Positions 41,115 through 51,099 of a DNA stretch of 64,000 nt are shown piece after piece. The position numbers were made by a program, and so were the translations under genes. The DNA comes from Mycolicibacterium peregrinum (GTDB taxonomy: Bacteria; Actinomycetota; Actinomycetes; Mycobacteriales; Mycobacteriaceae), in assembly GCF_001665785.1 (NCBI RefSeq), contig NZ_LZSO01000023.1:1-64000 (forward strand). Reading direction: 5' to 3'. The notes beneath the pieces are model-generated. The model had not been told where the DNA came from, did not search any database, and was given only the letters and a program-made list of their open reading frames with translations. Positions within the stretch are counted from its first letter, which is position 1. Every line of letters begins with the position of its first letter.

Positions 41115-41727
41115 GTGCTATGCGCCCCTTCGATGATCCCCATAACGAGCTCTACCAGCGTCTTCCCAGAACACCGCCATGCAGCATCGCGCTGAATGAC
41201 AAAGCTGGAACCGCTGTCGTTGAACCACCGTAGAGCTTTCCGCATCAACTTGAAAGCTAATCCACCGGGGTGACATGGGGGCTTGCATGTGCTTCTCGAG
41301 CCCGGGCAGAGCCGAGGTTTCGTCCGGTGTCCCCAAGCCCCTTCTTCTAGAAAGAACTTTTAGAAGATATTTGAGTAACAGTATTAGGGACTGTGAAAAC
41401 TGGGGATGAACGGGTGTTTGCCCAGTACTCCATGTGTGTCGGAATGTGAGTCGGCTGTGGAGACCGGTGGACGGACCGGCCGCCGAGTGTGGACAAATGA
41501 CATCGTGTGGATGATTTTGTCATTCATCCCGTGGTTTGCCCGCAGGTTGTCCACAGCCGCATCCACAGCGGTCAGCTGTGACATGTGATGCCTCGCGGGG
41601 CGAAAGTTGTTACAAGATTTTTCGCCGGACGGGCCCACGGTGACCACCATGTGAGACGCCGGATACCCCGCCATGGCAGCACTAAACCCCCTCGGAGGTC
41701 ATCTCGAGGGGGGTGGCGGGAGAGGTT
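41115..41727. other. Chromosomal origin region (oriC) between dnaA and dnaN
   Basis: 613 bp without a gene. Two perfect mycobacterial DnaA boxes are present: TGTGGACAA (41488-41496, reverse) and TTGTCCACA (41547-41555, forward). Near matches are TGTGGAGAC (41456-41464), TGTGGATGA (41506-41514) and GCATCCACA (41559-41567). An AT-rich stretch around 41345-41400 (TCTAGAAAGAACTTTTAGAA and neighbours) is the best unwinding-element candidate. The dnaA terminator hairpin lies at its dnaA end. Position and boxes match known mycobacterial oriC; bidirectional firing here is inferred. Confidence 0.85.
41687..41712 (-). terminator. Hairpin terminator downstream of dnaA
   Basis: CCCCCTCGGAG (41687-41697) pairs with CTCGAGGGGG (41703-41712) through a 5-base loop with one bulged G; it lies 16 bp past the dnaA stop on the dnaA strand and is followed by TTTAG. 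Confidence 0.6.
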
Positions 41728-43251
41728 TCAGCGCTTGGCGCGCTGACGAATGCGGGTGGTGAGTTCCTTGACGTGGTCGAAAACCTCACGTCGCTCGGCC
41801 ATCTCGCCGCGGATCTTCTTCTCCGCATACATGACCGTGGTGTGGTCACGCCCGAACGCCTGGCCGATCTTCGGGAGGGATAGATCGGTGAGCTCACGGC
41901 ACAGGTACATGGCGATCTGACGGGACTGCGCCAGTGCCCGGGTCTTGCCGGGCCCACGCAGCTCCTCGACCGTGGTCTCGAAGTACTCGGCGGTGGCCGC
42001 CATGATCGCCGCGGTACTGATCTGCATGGTGGTGGCGTCGGCGATCAGATCGCGCAACACAACTTCGGCCAGCGCCTTGTCGATCCGGGTCTTGTTGAGC
42101 GAGGCGAAGGCCGTCACCCGGATCAACGCACCCTCGAGCTCGCGAATGTTGCGCTCGATGCTGCTGGCGATGAGCTCGAGCACGTCGTCGGGCACGTCGA
42201 GACGATCCATCTGCGCCTTCTTACGCAGGATCGCGATGCGCGTCTCCAGTTCCGGCGGCTGCACATCGGTGATGAGGCCCCACTCGAAACGGGTCCGCAG
42301 CCGATCCTCGAGGGTGGCGAGCTGCTTGGGCGGCCGGTCCGACGAGATCACGATCTGCTTGTTGGCGTTGTGCAGAGTGTTGAAGGTATGGAAGAACTCT
42401 TCCTGGATACCTTCCTTGCCCTCGATGAACTGGATGTCGTCGACGAGCAGGATGTCGATGTCGCGGTAACTGCGCTTGAACGAGGCCTTGCGGTCGTCAC
42501 GCAGTGAGTTGATGAAGTCGTTCGTGAATTCCTCGGTGGAGACGTACTTCACGCGCATGCCCGGGAAGAGACGTTGCGCATAGTTTCCCGCGGCGTGCAG
42601 CAGATGGGTCTTGCCCAGACCGGATTCACCCCAGATGAACAACGGGTTGTAGGCCCGGGCCGGCGCCTCGGCGATGGCCAGGGTCGCGGCGTGGGCGAAA
42701 CGGTTGGACGCACCGATGACGAAGGTGTCGAAGGTGTAGCGCCGGTTCAGATTGACCGCGTTGTCGTCGCCGATCGTGGAGTCGCGCTGCGGGCTGCTGA
42801 AGTAGCCCGGCCAACTTTCTTCGGCGCTGACCTTGGCGGCACGGTCGTCGTCGATCTCGTCGGCGTCGGCGGTCGAGGCAGAAGCGGCCGTGTCGTCCCG
42901 GTCGTCGGTGGTGGACCCGGAATCCGACGTGGTGGAGGAGTCCTCGGATTCCTCGGGCGGGGTGGCGATGCGCACGCCCAGCTCGACCCGCTGACCCAGC
43001 TTGCGGCTGAGCGCGTTGATGATCGGTTCGCGGAGGTGCCGTTCGATCTCGTTCTGGACGAACGGTGTGGGAACCGACAGCAGAGCAAACCCCTCGGCGA
43101 TGACGAGGGGTTTCACCAGCTTGAGCCATGCTCTTTGCTGAGGAGTCAGCGGGGGGAGCGCTGGATCGGAGTTTGCGTCCCGGTCGCCGTTGAGTTCGGC
43201 GACGACGCTGTTCCAGACTGCGACGAACGGTGGATCGGGGTCAGCTGGCAA
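41728..43251 (-). CDS. dnaA: Chromosomal replication initiator protein DnaA
   Basis: 507 residues. Domain I starts [16 protein letters not shown], followed by an acidic Ser/Asp-rich linker, the AAA+ domain with Walker [14 protein letters not shown] and Walker B LLVDDIQF, and the domain IV DNA-binding signature [14 protein letters not shown]. DnaA melts oriC in its ATP form. The TTG at 43251 is chosen because it follows GGGGGA and gives the conserved mycobacterial N terminus ([14 protein letters not shown]); an in-frame ATG at 43326 would add 25 unconserved residues and lies among DnaA boxes. Confidence 0.97.
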   Translation of the reverse strand: MPADPDPPFVAVWNSVVAELNGDRDANSDPALPPLTPQQRAWLKLVKPLVIAEGFALLSVPTPFVQNEIERHLREPIINALSRKLGQRVELGVRIATPPEESEDSSTTSDSGSTTDDRDDTAASASTADADEIDDDRAAKVSAEESWPGYFSSPQRDSTIGDDNAVNLNRRYTFDTFVIGASNRFAHAATLAIAEAPARAYNPLFIWGESGLGKTHLLHAAGNYAQRLFPGMRVKYVSTEEFTNDFINSLRDDRKASFKRSYRDIDILLVDDIQFIEGKEGIQEEFFHTFNTLHNANKQIVISSDRPPKQLATLEDRLRTRFEWGLITDVQPPELETRIAILRKKAQMDRLDVPDDVLELIASSIERNIRELEGALIRVTAFASLNKTRIDKALAEVVLRDLIADATTMQISTAAIMAATAEYFETTVEELRGPGKTRALAQSRQIAMYLCRELTDLSLPKIGQAFGRDHTTVMYAEKKIRGEMAERREVFDHVKELTTRIRQRAKR

Positions 43252-43763
43252 CGACTGTTCCCCCTTAGAGGTGAATCGAGGTCGACCCGGTGACGACCAA
43301 AAAGAACGATGACGAACTGTCCACATATTTATCCACAGCTTGTGGAGAAAGGACAGTCGTCGTCGCTCTGTTGTCTGTTGTGAGAGCGTCGTAGCCGGAT
43401 ACGTCGCATGCTGCGAGGGCGGGCCGCGCCGCGAGCTCTCGTTTCATTTTCCGGGGCCGATCCAGGCTCGGAACGGCATTGCCAGAAGCTAACAGTTTTC
43501 TCTCGATGTGCCAACAGTTCTGCAACATCCGATACGCACCATGTAGGCGGGTCGGCGCAGGTTTGACCGAGGGAAATCTCATCAGTACCCTCGAGCAGTC
43601 GCCCGCACGTGGCGATACGGCTGCGCCCGGGAGGTTTCCGGAGAACGCGCCGGTTAGTAAAGCACGACGGACGAGCTTAAACAGAGCTTGCAACGGCAAC
43701 TGTTTTCGGCGGCACTTCGGTGTCGGTGGATGCGGGTGCCAAACGGAACAAGGAGAGATTGCC
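43252..43763. promoter_or_regulatory. Divergent dnaA-rpmH promoter region with DnaA boxes
   Basis: 512 bp with no convincing gene. CTGTCCACA (43317-43325) and TTATCCACA (43329-43337) are DnaA boxes 65-90 bp upstream of the dnaA start, followed by TTGTGGAGA, consistent with DnaA autoregulation. The rest should hold the rpmH promoter and leader (AAGGAGAG just before rpmH); individual -10/-35 elements could not be fixed. Confidence 0.6.
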
Positions 43764-43907
43764 GTGGCCAAGGGCAAGCGGACCTACCAGCCCAACAACC
43801 GCCGCCGTGCGCGTGTGCATGGGTTCCGGCTGCGGATGCGCACGCGCGCCGGCCGCGCCATCGTCGCCAACCGTCGTGGCAAGGGCCGTCGCGCACTCAC
43901 TGCGTGA
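43764..43907 (+). CDS. rpmH: 50S ribosomal protein L34
   Basis: 47 residues, [19 protein letters not shown] followed by [20 protein letters not shown], the near-invariant L34 sequence. GTG start at 43764 with AGGAGAG upstream. First gene of the rpmH-rnpA-yidD-yidC-jag-rsmG-parAB series, divergent from dnaA as in most bacteria. Confidence 0.98.
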   Translation: MAKGKRTYQPNNRRRARVHGFRLRMRTRAGRAIVANRRGKGRRALTA

Positions 43908-43937
43908 TACTGCGGCTCTCAGGCAGGATCTAGCGCG

Positions 43938-44294
43938 GTGCTTCCGGCTCGATACCGGATGAGGCGGTCCGCGGAGTTCAGTGCCACCGTCAGTCGTGGT
44001 GTGCGTGCAGTGCAACCTGATGTTGTCGTGCACGCGCTACACGAGGGAACGGACGCAACCGGCCCGCGGGTCGGTCTGATCGTGTCCAAAGCCGTCGGGA
44101 ATGCCGTGGAGCGTCATCGGGTATCCCGGCGGCTGCGTCATGCCGCCCGTGCCGTCATCCCGAAACTGGATGCCACGGATCTCGTGGTGATCCGAGCTCG
44201 CGCCGGCAGTAGTGAAGCGCCGTCGCCGCGGTTGGAGCAACAGTTGCAGCGCGCTCTCGAGCGCCTGGAGGCACGGCGCAGGACGTCACCATGA
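43938..44294 (+). CDS. rnpA: Ribonuclease P protein component
   Basis: 118 residues of the RnpA fold: [40 protein letters not shown] (the RNA-binding basic helix) and a late [10 protein letters not shown] strand. It is the protein cofactor of RNase P, which matures tRNA 5' ends. GTG 43938; overlaps yidD by 4 bp (ATGA, 44291-44294). Confidence 0.96.
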   Translation: MLPARYRMRRSAEFSATVSRGVRAVQPDVVVHALHEGTDATGPRVGLIVSKAVGNAVERHRVSRRLRHAARAVIPKLDATDLVVIRARAGSSEAPSPRLEQQLQRALERLEARRRTSP

Positions 44295-44647
44295 TCCGCA
44301 GGGCGGGTGCCGGTGCAGCCCGCGGTGTGATCTTCCTGATTCAGCTCTATCGCCACACCATTTCTCCGCTTCGACTGCCGTCGTGCCGATTCATGCCGAC
44401 CTGCAGTCAGTATGCGGTCGACGCCCTCACCGAGTACGGCTTGTTCCGCGGTGCGTGGCTGACGTTGATCCGACTGCTCAAATGCGGACCGTGGCACCCG
44501 GGGGGATGGGATCCCATCCCGGACCGGTGCCCACACGATCACGAGTCCGTCAGTTCTGATGAGACCGTTTCTGGCGAGATCGCCGCCGCCGAAAACCTTG
44601 TCTGGGATACCCCAGCGAAGCGAGGGGAGAGCAAGTCGCGTGTTTAA
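44291..44647 (+). CDS. yidD: Membrane protein insertion efficiency factor YidD
   Basis: 118 residues. The YidD core has [32 protein letters not shown] and [16 protein letters not shown], with its conserved cysteines. It acts near YidC at the membrane. The C-terminal 35 residues are a variable acidic tail. It overlaps rnpA by 4 bp and yidC by 8 bp. Confidence 0.95.
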   Translation: MIRRAGAGAARGVIFLIQLYRHTISPLRLPSCRFMPTCSQYAVDALTEYGLFRGAWLTLIRLLKCGPWHPGGWDPIPDRCPHDHESVSSDETVSGEIAAAENLVWDTPAKRGESKSRV

Positions 44648-45713
44648 TTGGTTCAGCCTGGACATCATCTATTACCCGGTGTCGGCGATCATGTGGGTTT
44701 GGTATAAGGCATTCGCCTTCCTGCTCGGCCCCGAGAACTTCTTCGCCTGGGCGCTGTCGGTGATGTTCCTGGTCTTCACCTTGCGCGCGATCCTCTACAA
44801 GCCCTTCGTCAAGCAGATCCGCACCACGCGGCAGATGCAGGAGTTGCAGCCACAGATCAAGGCGCTGCAGAAGAAGTACGGCAAGGACCGCCAGCGGATG
44901 GCGCTGGAGATGCAGAAGCTGCAGCGCGAACACGGCTTCAACCCGATCCTGGGCTGCCTGCCGATGCTGGCGCAGGTGCCGGTGTTCCTCGGTCTGTACC
45001 ACGTGTTGATGTCCTTCAACCGGACCCAGACCGGCATCGGCCGGTTGGGGTTGTCGGTGGAGGAGAACCGCAGCCTCGCGAACTATGTGTTCAGCGCGAC
45101 CGACGTGAGCCACTTCCTCGACGCGAACCTGTTCGGTGCCCCGCTGGGCGCGACGATGGTTCAGCAGCACGGCCTCGAGGCGTTCACGGAATTCAACCGG
45201 TTGTCGGTGGTTCTGGTCGGCGTGCCGATCATGATCCTGGCCGGTATCGCCACGCACTTCAACAGCCGCGCCTCGGTCGCCCGCCAGAGTGTGGAGGCCG
45301 CCGCCAATCCGCAGACCGCGATGATGAACAAGCTCGCGCTCTACGTCTTCCCGCTCGGTGTGGTCGTCGGTGGGCCGTTCCTGCCCCTGGCCGTGATCAT
45401 CTACTGGCTGTCCAACAACATCTGGACCTACGGTCAGCAGCACTACGTCTTCGGGATGATCGAGAAGGAAGAAGAGGCCAAGAAGGCCGAGGCGATCGAA
45501 CGACGTTCGGCCAACGCGCCGGCACCCGGAGCGAAACCGAATCGCGCGCGTAAGGCCGAAGCCGCGAGTGCGGCGGCCGCTACGGAGGACGCTGAACCTG
45601 AGTCGGATGCGGCGCAGACGAAAGACCAGAAGGACGCGGCAGGTGAATCGGCAGCCCCGAGCGTGAACCGCACGCCCAAGCCCGGTGCACGCCCCAAGAA
45701 GCGGAAACGGTGA
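44640..45713 (+). CDS. yidC: Membrane protein insertase YidC
   Basis: 357 residues. Start GTG 44640 ([20 protein letters not shown]), with GGGGAGAG ten bases upstream. Five membrane helices include the catalytic-groove region [14 protein letters not shown], the hairpin [20 protein letters not shown] and the [16 protein letters not shown] block. A long charged Ala/Glu/Lys-rich cytoplasmic tail ends in [11 protein letters not shown], as in actinobacterial YidC. It inserts and folds membrane proteins with or without SecYEG. Confidence 0.96.
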   Translation: MFNWFSLDIIYYPVSAIMWVWYKAFAFLLGPENFFAWALSVMFLVFTLRAILYKPFVKQIRTTRQMQELQPQIKALQKKYGKDRQRMALEMQKLQREHGFNPILGCLPMLAQVPVFLGLYHVLMSFNRTQTGIGRLGLSVEENRSLANYVFSATDVSHFLDANLFGAPLGATMVQQHGLEAFTEFNRLSVVLVGVPIMILAGIATHFNSRASVARQSVEAAANPQTAMMNKLALYVFPLGVVVGGPFLPLAVIIYWLSNNIWTYGQQHYVFGMIEKEEEAKKAEAIERRSANAPAPGAKPNRARKAEAASAAAATEDAEPESDAAQTKDQKDAAGESAAPSVNRTPKPGARPKKRKR

Positions 45714-45752
45714 CCAGTTCTCACGCTGGCTACAAGTAGGGAGAAGACGGAT

Positions 45753-46295
45753 ATGACGGACGCACAGACGACCGAGCCCAGCGCGGAGCTGGAGGAGGAC
45801 ACCCAGTCCGTGCCCAAGAGCGAGGACGACCTGGAGGAGCGATTGGTCGCGGAAGGCGAGATCGCCGGCGACTACCTCGAGGAGCTGCTCGACCTGCTGG
45901 ACTTCGACGGCGACATCGATCTCGACGTCGAAGGTGATCGGGCGGTGGTGAGCATCGACGGCGGAGGTGATCTGAGCAAGCTGGTCGGGCGTAAGGGTGA
46001 GGTGCTCGATGCTCTCCAGGAACTGACCCGGCTGGCCGTGCACCAGAAGACCGGCGAGCGTAGCCGGCTGATGTTGGACATCGCGCGGTGGCGCCGCCGT
46101 CGCCGTGACGAGCTGGCTGCCCTGGGGGACAAGGTGGCCCGCCGGGTGCTGGAGTCGGGTGAGCGTGAGGAGCTGGCTCCCATGACGCCGTTCGAGCGGA
46201 AGATCGTTCACGACGCAGTGGCCGCGGTCGATGGCGTTCGAAGCGAGAGCGAGGGCGTGGAGCCGTCGCGACGCGTCGTCGTTCTGCTTGGCTGA
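45753..46295 (+). CDS. jag: Jag/KhpB-type RNA-binding protein (KH and R3H domains)
   Basis: 180 residues. An acidic N terminus is followed by a KH-like domain (LVGRKGEVLDALQELTRLA) and an R3H domain (ARRVLESGEREELAPMTPFE then VHDAV). It lies in the conserved slot between yidC and rsmG (Rv3920c). KhpB/Jag proteins bind mRNA and influence cell elongation and division in Firmicutes; the mycobacterial role is not settled. No Jag-N domain is present. ATG 45753 with GTAGGGAG upstream. Confidence 0.93.
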   Translation: MTDAQTTEPSAELEEDTQSVPKSEDDLEERLVAEGEIAGDYLEELLDLLDFDGDIDLDVEGDRAVVSIDGGGDLSKLVGRKGEVLDALQELTRLAVHQKTGERSRLMLDIARWRRRRRDELAALGDKVARRVLESGEREELAPMTPFERKIVHDAVAAVDGVRSESEGVEPSRRVVVLLG

Positions 46296-46342
46296 GTTTT
46301 AGTTACAAGGGTGTAGTTCGTTTTGCGGCGACGGTGCCGTAG

Positions 46343-47071
<729 letters not shown>

Positions 47072-47073
47072 GG

Positions 47074-48060
47074 ATGGGTTCTGATCGGCAAGCAGCCGCT
47101 GGCGCGGGTGCTACGCCCGCCGCCGTTTCACGTGAAACCGTTTCACGTGAAACATGGAACAACGGTGGCGGCGCCGCATGGTCCACGGACGCCAGCATGG
47201 ACACCCCGATAGCGGCAGAGGCGGAGCAGGCGACCCGCGTGCTCCACACCTCGCACGGACAGCTTCCCCGACCGTCGCGCCAGCGCGTGTTCACGATCGC
47301 CAATCAGAAGGGCGGCGTCGGAAAGACGACGACCGCGGTGAACGTCGCGGCCGCGCTCGCGCTGCAGGGGTTGCGCACGTTGGTGATCGACCTCGATCCC
47401 CAGGGCAACGCCAGCACCGCGCTGGGCATCGAACATCGCCCAGGAACCCCGTCGTCCTATGAGGTCCTCATCGGAGACATTCCGGTGGAGGAGGCCCTGC
47501 AGCAGAGCCCCCACAGCGACCGGTTGTTCTGCATTCCCGCGACGATCGATCTGGCAGGCGCGGAGATTGAGTTGGTCAGCATGGTGGCTCGTGAGGGACG
47601 GCTGCGGTCGGCGCTCGCCGCTCTGGCCAACCACAACTTCGACTACGTGTTCATCGACTGCCCGCCGTCCCTCGGACTGTTGACCATCAACGCGTTGGTG
47701 GCGGCCCCCGAGGTCCTCATCCCGATCCAGTGCGAGTACTACGCGCTGGAAGGGGTGGGGCAGCTGCTGCGCAACATCGAGATGGTCAAGGCGCATCTCA
47801 ACCCCGAGCTGTCGGTGTCCACCGTGATACTGACGATGTACGACGGGCGGACCAAGCTGGCAGATCAGGTGGCCGAGGATGTGCGCGAGCACTTCGGCGA
47901 CAAGGTGTTACGCACGGTCATCCCGCGGAGCGTGAAGGTGTCGGAGGCTCCGGGCTACGGGATGACGATTCTCGATTACGATCCGGGTTCTCGTGGAGCG
48001 TTGAGCTACCTCGACGCCAGCCGCGAGATCGCCGAGCGCGGGGCACCGCCCCGCGCCTAG
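47074..48060 (+). CDS. parA: Chromosome partitioning ATPase ParA
   Basis: 328 residues from ATG 47074, chosen for AGGAG six bases upstream; an ATG at 47068 overlapping the rsmG stop is the alternative. A variable N-terminal 60 residues, including VSRETVSRETW encoded by two parS sites, precede the Walker A-type KGGVGKTTTAVNVAAALA, then LVIDLDPQGNAS and VFIDCPPSLGLL. ParA forms an ATP-dependent DNA-bound gradient that pulls ParB-parS complexes apart; in mycobacteria it also interacts with Wag31 at the pole. An operon with rsmG and parB is likely. Confidence 0.95.
   Translation: MGSDRQAAAGAGATPAAVSRETVSRETWNNGGGAAWSTDASMDTPIAAEAEQATRVLHTSHGQLPRPSRQRVFTIANQKGGVGKTTTAVNVAAALALQGLRTLVIDLDPQGNASTALGIEHRPGTPSSYEVLIGDIPVEEALQQSPHSDRLFCIPATIDLAGAEIELVSMVAREGRLRSALAALANHNFDYVFIDCPPSLGLLTINALVAAPEVLIPIQCEYYALEGVGQLLRNIEMVKAHLNPELSVSTVILTMYDGRTKLADQVAEDVREHFGDKVLRTVIPRSVKVSEAPGYGMTILDYDPGSRGALSYLDASREIAERGAPPRA
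47125..47138. promoter_or_regulatory. parS site 2 (in parA)
   Basis: GTTTCACGTGAAAC, perfect 14-bp parS core, flanked by C on both sides; it encodes VSRET. Confidence 0.92.
47140..47153. promoter_or_regulatory. parS site 3 (in parA)
   Basis: GTTTCACGTGAAAC, a second perfect core one base after site 2 (15-bp period) and in the same coding frame, encoding the second VSRET. Confidence 0.92.
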
Positions 48061-48136
48061 TGGGCGTGCCGGTACCACGACAGTGACCAACAGCCAGTAG
48101 ACAGACAGCGGACGGCACGATGAGCAGGAGACGACC

Positions 48137-49171
48137 ATGAATCAGCCGGCACGGAAGCGGAGTGGCTTGGGCAGGGGACTGGCAGCCCTCATTCCGACCG
48201 GTCCCGCTGAGGACGGTACCGACGTCCTGAGCCCAAAGATCGGCGCAACTGCAGCCGATGTTCTGCTCGGCCCGTCCTCCAGCTCGGGTGACGCGGGGAC
48301 GACGGCCCCGGCGTCTCCTGCGCCCGATGGGTCCGACCCAGTCCTCGCCGGCGATGTGGGCGCCACCTATCGGGAGATCGATCCCAGCCTCATCCAGCCG
48401 AATCCGCGTCAGCCCCGCCAGGTGTTCGACGAGGAGGCGCTCAGCGAGCTGGTGCACTCCATCCGCGAGTTCGGATTGATGCAGCCGATCGTCGTCCGCG
48501 CGGTCGAGGAGAACGGTGAATCCCGCTACCAGTTGGTGATGGGGGAGCGGCGCTGGCGGGCCGCCCAGCAAGCCGGCCTGGAAGCCATCCCGGCGATCGT
48601 CCGTGAGACCGGTGACGACAGCATGCTGCGTGACGCACTGCTGGAGAACATCCACCGGGTACAGCTCAACCCGTTGGAAGAGGCTGCCGCCTACCAACAG
48701 CTGCTCGACGAATTCGGAGTCACCCACGATGAACTCGCCGCGCGGATCGGTCGCTCACGGCCACTGATCTCCAACATGATCCGTCTGCTGCGCCTACCCA
48801 TAGCCGTGCAGCGCCGCGTCGCAGCCGGCGTGCTGTCCGCGGGACACGCACGCGCGCTGCTCGCCCTGGAGGGGGGAGCGGAGAAGCAGGAAGAGTTGGC
48901 CGCTCGCATCATTGCCGAGGGCATGTCGGTGCGCGCCACCGAAGAGGCCGTGACGCTGGCCAACCGCGACGGCAACACCACGCCGCCGGCGCCGCGACGC
49001 AAGCCGATCCAGATGCCGGGCCTGCAGGACGTTGCTGAACGGCTGTCGTCAGCGTTCGATACCCGGGTCACCGTGAGCCTTGGCAAACGAAAAGGCAAGA
49101 TTGTGGTCGAGTTCGGTTCGGTGGATGATCTCCAGCGCATTGTCGAAATTATGAGCGCCGAAGACCACTGA
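48137..49171 (+). CDS. parB: Chromosome partitioning protein ParB
   Basis: 344 residues. The N terminus ([16 protein letters not shown]) is the ParA-stimulating segment. The CTP-binding/ParB-Srx region has [18 protein letters not shown] and [13 protein letters not shown], followed by [20 protein letters not shown], the parS-reading HTH ([19 protein letters not shown]) and a C-terminal dimerisation domain. It loads at the three parS sites just upstream and spreads as a CTP-dependent clamp. ATG 48137 with CAGGAG upstream. Confidence 0.97.
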   Translation: MNQPARKRSGLGRGLAALIPTGPAEDGTDVLSPKIGATAADVLLGPSSSSGDAGTTAPASPAPDGSDPVLAGDVGATYREIDPSLIQPNPRQPRQVFDEEALSELVHSIREFGLMQPIVVRAVEENGESRYQLVMGERRWRAAQQAGLEAIPAIVRETGDDSMLRDALLENIHRVQLNPLEEAAAYQQLLDEFGVTHDELAARIGRSRPLISNMIRLLRLPIAVQRRVAAGVLSAGHARALLALEGGAEKQEELAARIIAEGMSVRATEEAVTLANRDGNTTPPAPRRKPIQMPGLQDVAERLSSAFDTRVTVSLGKRKGKIVVEFGSVDDLQRIVEIMSAEDH

Positions 49172-49393
49172 GAACCCACGACCAACGACACCAGGTTGTT
49201 CCGTCACTGTGACACATCAGTGATCAAAGTCTGCGGTCGCGAGCGCGACATAGCGCAAAGCTTCTGTGCGGCATAGCATTTCACCTCGGAGGCGGAACTC
49301 GATGACTTTTTCAGGGCGCAGTGGTCCGACTCCGGCGGACTCTCCTATCCTTGAGGGGCAGCCACGCACACAGTGTGAAAGCCAGGGACCTCT

Positions 49394-50275
49394 GTGACAG
49401 CACGAATAACGCCGCTTCGGCTCGAGGGCTTCGAGCAGCTGCCCAAGCATGCGCGGCGCTGTGTGTTCTGGGAAGTCGATCCGTCCACCATCGGTGACGA
49501 CCACCTGACCGATCCCGAATTCGAAAAAGAAGCCTGGCTTTCGATGGTCATGCTCGAGTGGGGATCATGCGGCCAACTGGCCGTGACGGCTCGCGCGGAC
49601 GTACCCGACCAGGATCCAGATACGGGGTCAGATGCCGGCTCCGCGACCGCGTTCGACTTGGTGGTACCCGCCGACGCAGCAGACTTGGTGGGTCCGGAGG
49701 GGGAGGACTGGACGGCTCCGGCTGTCGTGGACGATCCGTGTCTGGGCTTCGCGTTCTATGCACCCCCCGGCGCCGTACCGCGGGCCCGGCTTTTCCCTAC
49801 TGCTCCCGTCAGTGCGGATGCGATCTTGTTGACGGCGATTGGCGTGGAGTGTGCAGAAGACCGCGGGCTGTTGTCGCAGAGTCTGCTGGCCGCGGTGGTC
49901 AATGATCTGGTGCGACGCGGCGTTCGGGCGCTGGAAGCGTTCGGTTACACCTCGGCCGTGACCGAGCTGGCCGACGGCGGCAAGCTTCCCGATGACCTTT
50001 CTCCGGTGGTGGCGGTGCTGGGGGACTGTTCGGTCGAGGACTGCATGCTGACATCCGAGTTCCTCGAAGACGTCGGTTTCACGGTCGTCGCGCCCCACCC
50101 GTACTTTCCGCGGCTGCGACTGGAACTCGACAAGGGACTCGGCTGGAAGGCTGAAGTGGAAGCCGCCCTCGAGCGCCTCTTGGAGAGCGCGCGGATCGAA
50201 CTGCCGATCGGGGCCGGGATGTCGGGAGCTGGCATCGGGGCGAAAAGTGTTGTCCGACACGACAGTCTGACGTAG
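49394..50275 (+). CDS. GNAT-fold-like protein of the Rv3916c family
   Basis: 293 residues, next to parB on the same strand as in M. tuberculosis (Rv3916c). It starts RITPLRLEGFEQLPKHARRC and has a C-terminal acetyltransferase-like half (LLSQSLLAAVVNDLVRRGVR, ALEAFGYT, FLEDVGFTVVAPHPYFPRLR) typical of divergent GNAT proteins. An Asp/Gly-rich insertion (DQDPDTGSDAGSA) splits the first half. Acetyl-CoA use is plausible and the substrate is unknown. GTG start at 49394; the preceding 222 bp hold no gene I can support. Confidence 0.75.
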   Translation: MTARITPLRLEGFEQLPKHARRCVFWEVDPSTIGDDHLTDPEFEKEAWLSMVMLEWGSCGQLAVTARADVPDQDPDTGSDAGSATAFDLVVPADAADLVGPEGEDWTAPAVVDDPCLGFAFYAPPGAVPRARLFPTAPVSADAILLTAIGVECAEDRGLLSQSLLAAVVNDLVRRGVRALEAFGYTSAVTELADGGKLPDDLSPVVAVLGDCSVEDCMLTSEFLEDVGFTVVAPHPYFPRLRLELDKGLGWKAEVEAALERLLESARIELPIGAGMSGAGIGAKSVVRHDSLT

Positions 50276-50303
50276 ACCGTCGACCGCAGACGTGCCGGTG
50301 GCC

Positions 50304-50735
50304 TCAGGAAGATCGTCGGCAGGCTGCGCGGGCAGCTCGAGCGCTGGCAACGCGGATCGCGATTGCGACGAGCAGCTGGCGGCCAGGAACAACGGTGGAG
50401 AAGCTGATCTCCGTTGAGATCCGGCTTCCATCGCCACGGGGCTCGACGGTGATCTGGCCGGTGTAATCACGGAACGGCAGCCCGGAGAGCAGTTCATAAC
50501 GCAGCGTCGTCGGCGCGTCGAACGTCGTAATCCGTTCGCGGATAACCGTTCCGAACGAATGAATGGCACGGATGGCGCCCACCCCGTCTCGCTCGGGACT
50601 GCCGATCGTCTCCAGGACGATCTTGCGCGCAGGCATCCACTCAGACATCCGGTGGTGATCGGTGAGCACTTCCCAGACCACGAGAGGGTGGACGGCAACT
50701 GCGCGGCTGTCGGTGTAGCGGTAATGCCGGGCCAT
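50304..50735 (-). CDS. SRPBCC (polyketide cyclase/START-like) family protein
   Basis: 143 residues: YTDSRAVAVHPLVVWEVLTD followed by MSEWMP, then VGAIRAIHSFGTVIRERITT, FDAPTTLRYELLSGLPFRDY and GSRISTEISFST form the helix-grip strand order of the SRPBCC superfamily, which binds hydrophobic ligands. No catalytic role can be assigned. ATG 50735 begins just before the domain; an in-frame ATG at 50756 is equally possible. It converges on the GNAT-like gene, 28 bp away. Confidence 0.7.
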   Translation of the reverse strand: MARHYRYTDSRAVAVHPLVVWEVLTDHHRMSEWMPARKIVLETIGSPERDGVGAIRAIHSFGTVIRERITTFDAPTTLRYELLSGLPFRDYTGQITVEPRGDGSRISTEISFSTVVPGRQLLVAIAIRVASARAARAACRRSS

Positions 50736-50986
50736 CTCGTCAGATAAGCACGCCATGGCCCCGACGTCGAGAGATCTCGACCCATCGCGATGACGAAGCA
50801 TATCGAGCTCGCCGCGACTGTGATTCCGCCGAGCAACACCGGGCCCGGTGCTGCTCGCAGCGCACTCGTCGTCGACCGTCGGGATTCGGAGAACCGAGTG
50901 GCCGATCTGACCCACGCAGGATTCCACCAGATATGTGGTGTCACATGACGAAACGATCGCCGCATGGGTTGATGGTCAGTTGCGGG

Positions 50987-51099
50987 GCTGAATTGGCGCT
51001 CACGCACTCAGGTTGGACCGGCGCTCACGCGCTCAAGCTGAATTGGCGCTCAAGCTGAATTGGCGCTCACGCACTCAAGCTGAACCGGCGCTCACGCGC
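50987..51099. repeat. Degenerate 25-bp tandem repeat between the SRPBCC gene and cwlM
   Basis: About four and a half copies of GCTGAATTGGCGCTCACGCACTCAA: 50987-51011, 51012-51036, 51037-51053 (shortened to 17 bp), 51054-51078 and 51079-51099. The last runs over the cwlM stop (51092-51094). The 356-bp gap 50736-51091 holds no gene otherwise. Copy-number variation is expected. Confidence 0.85.
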
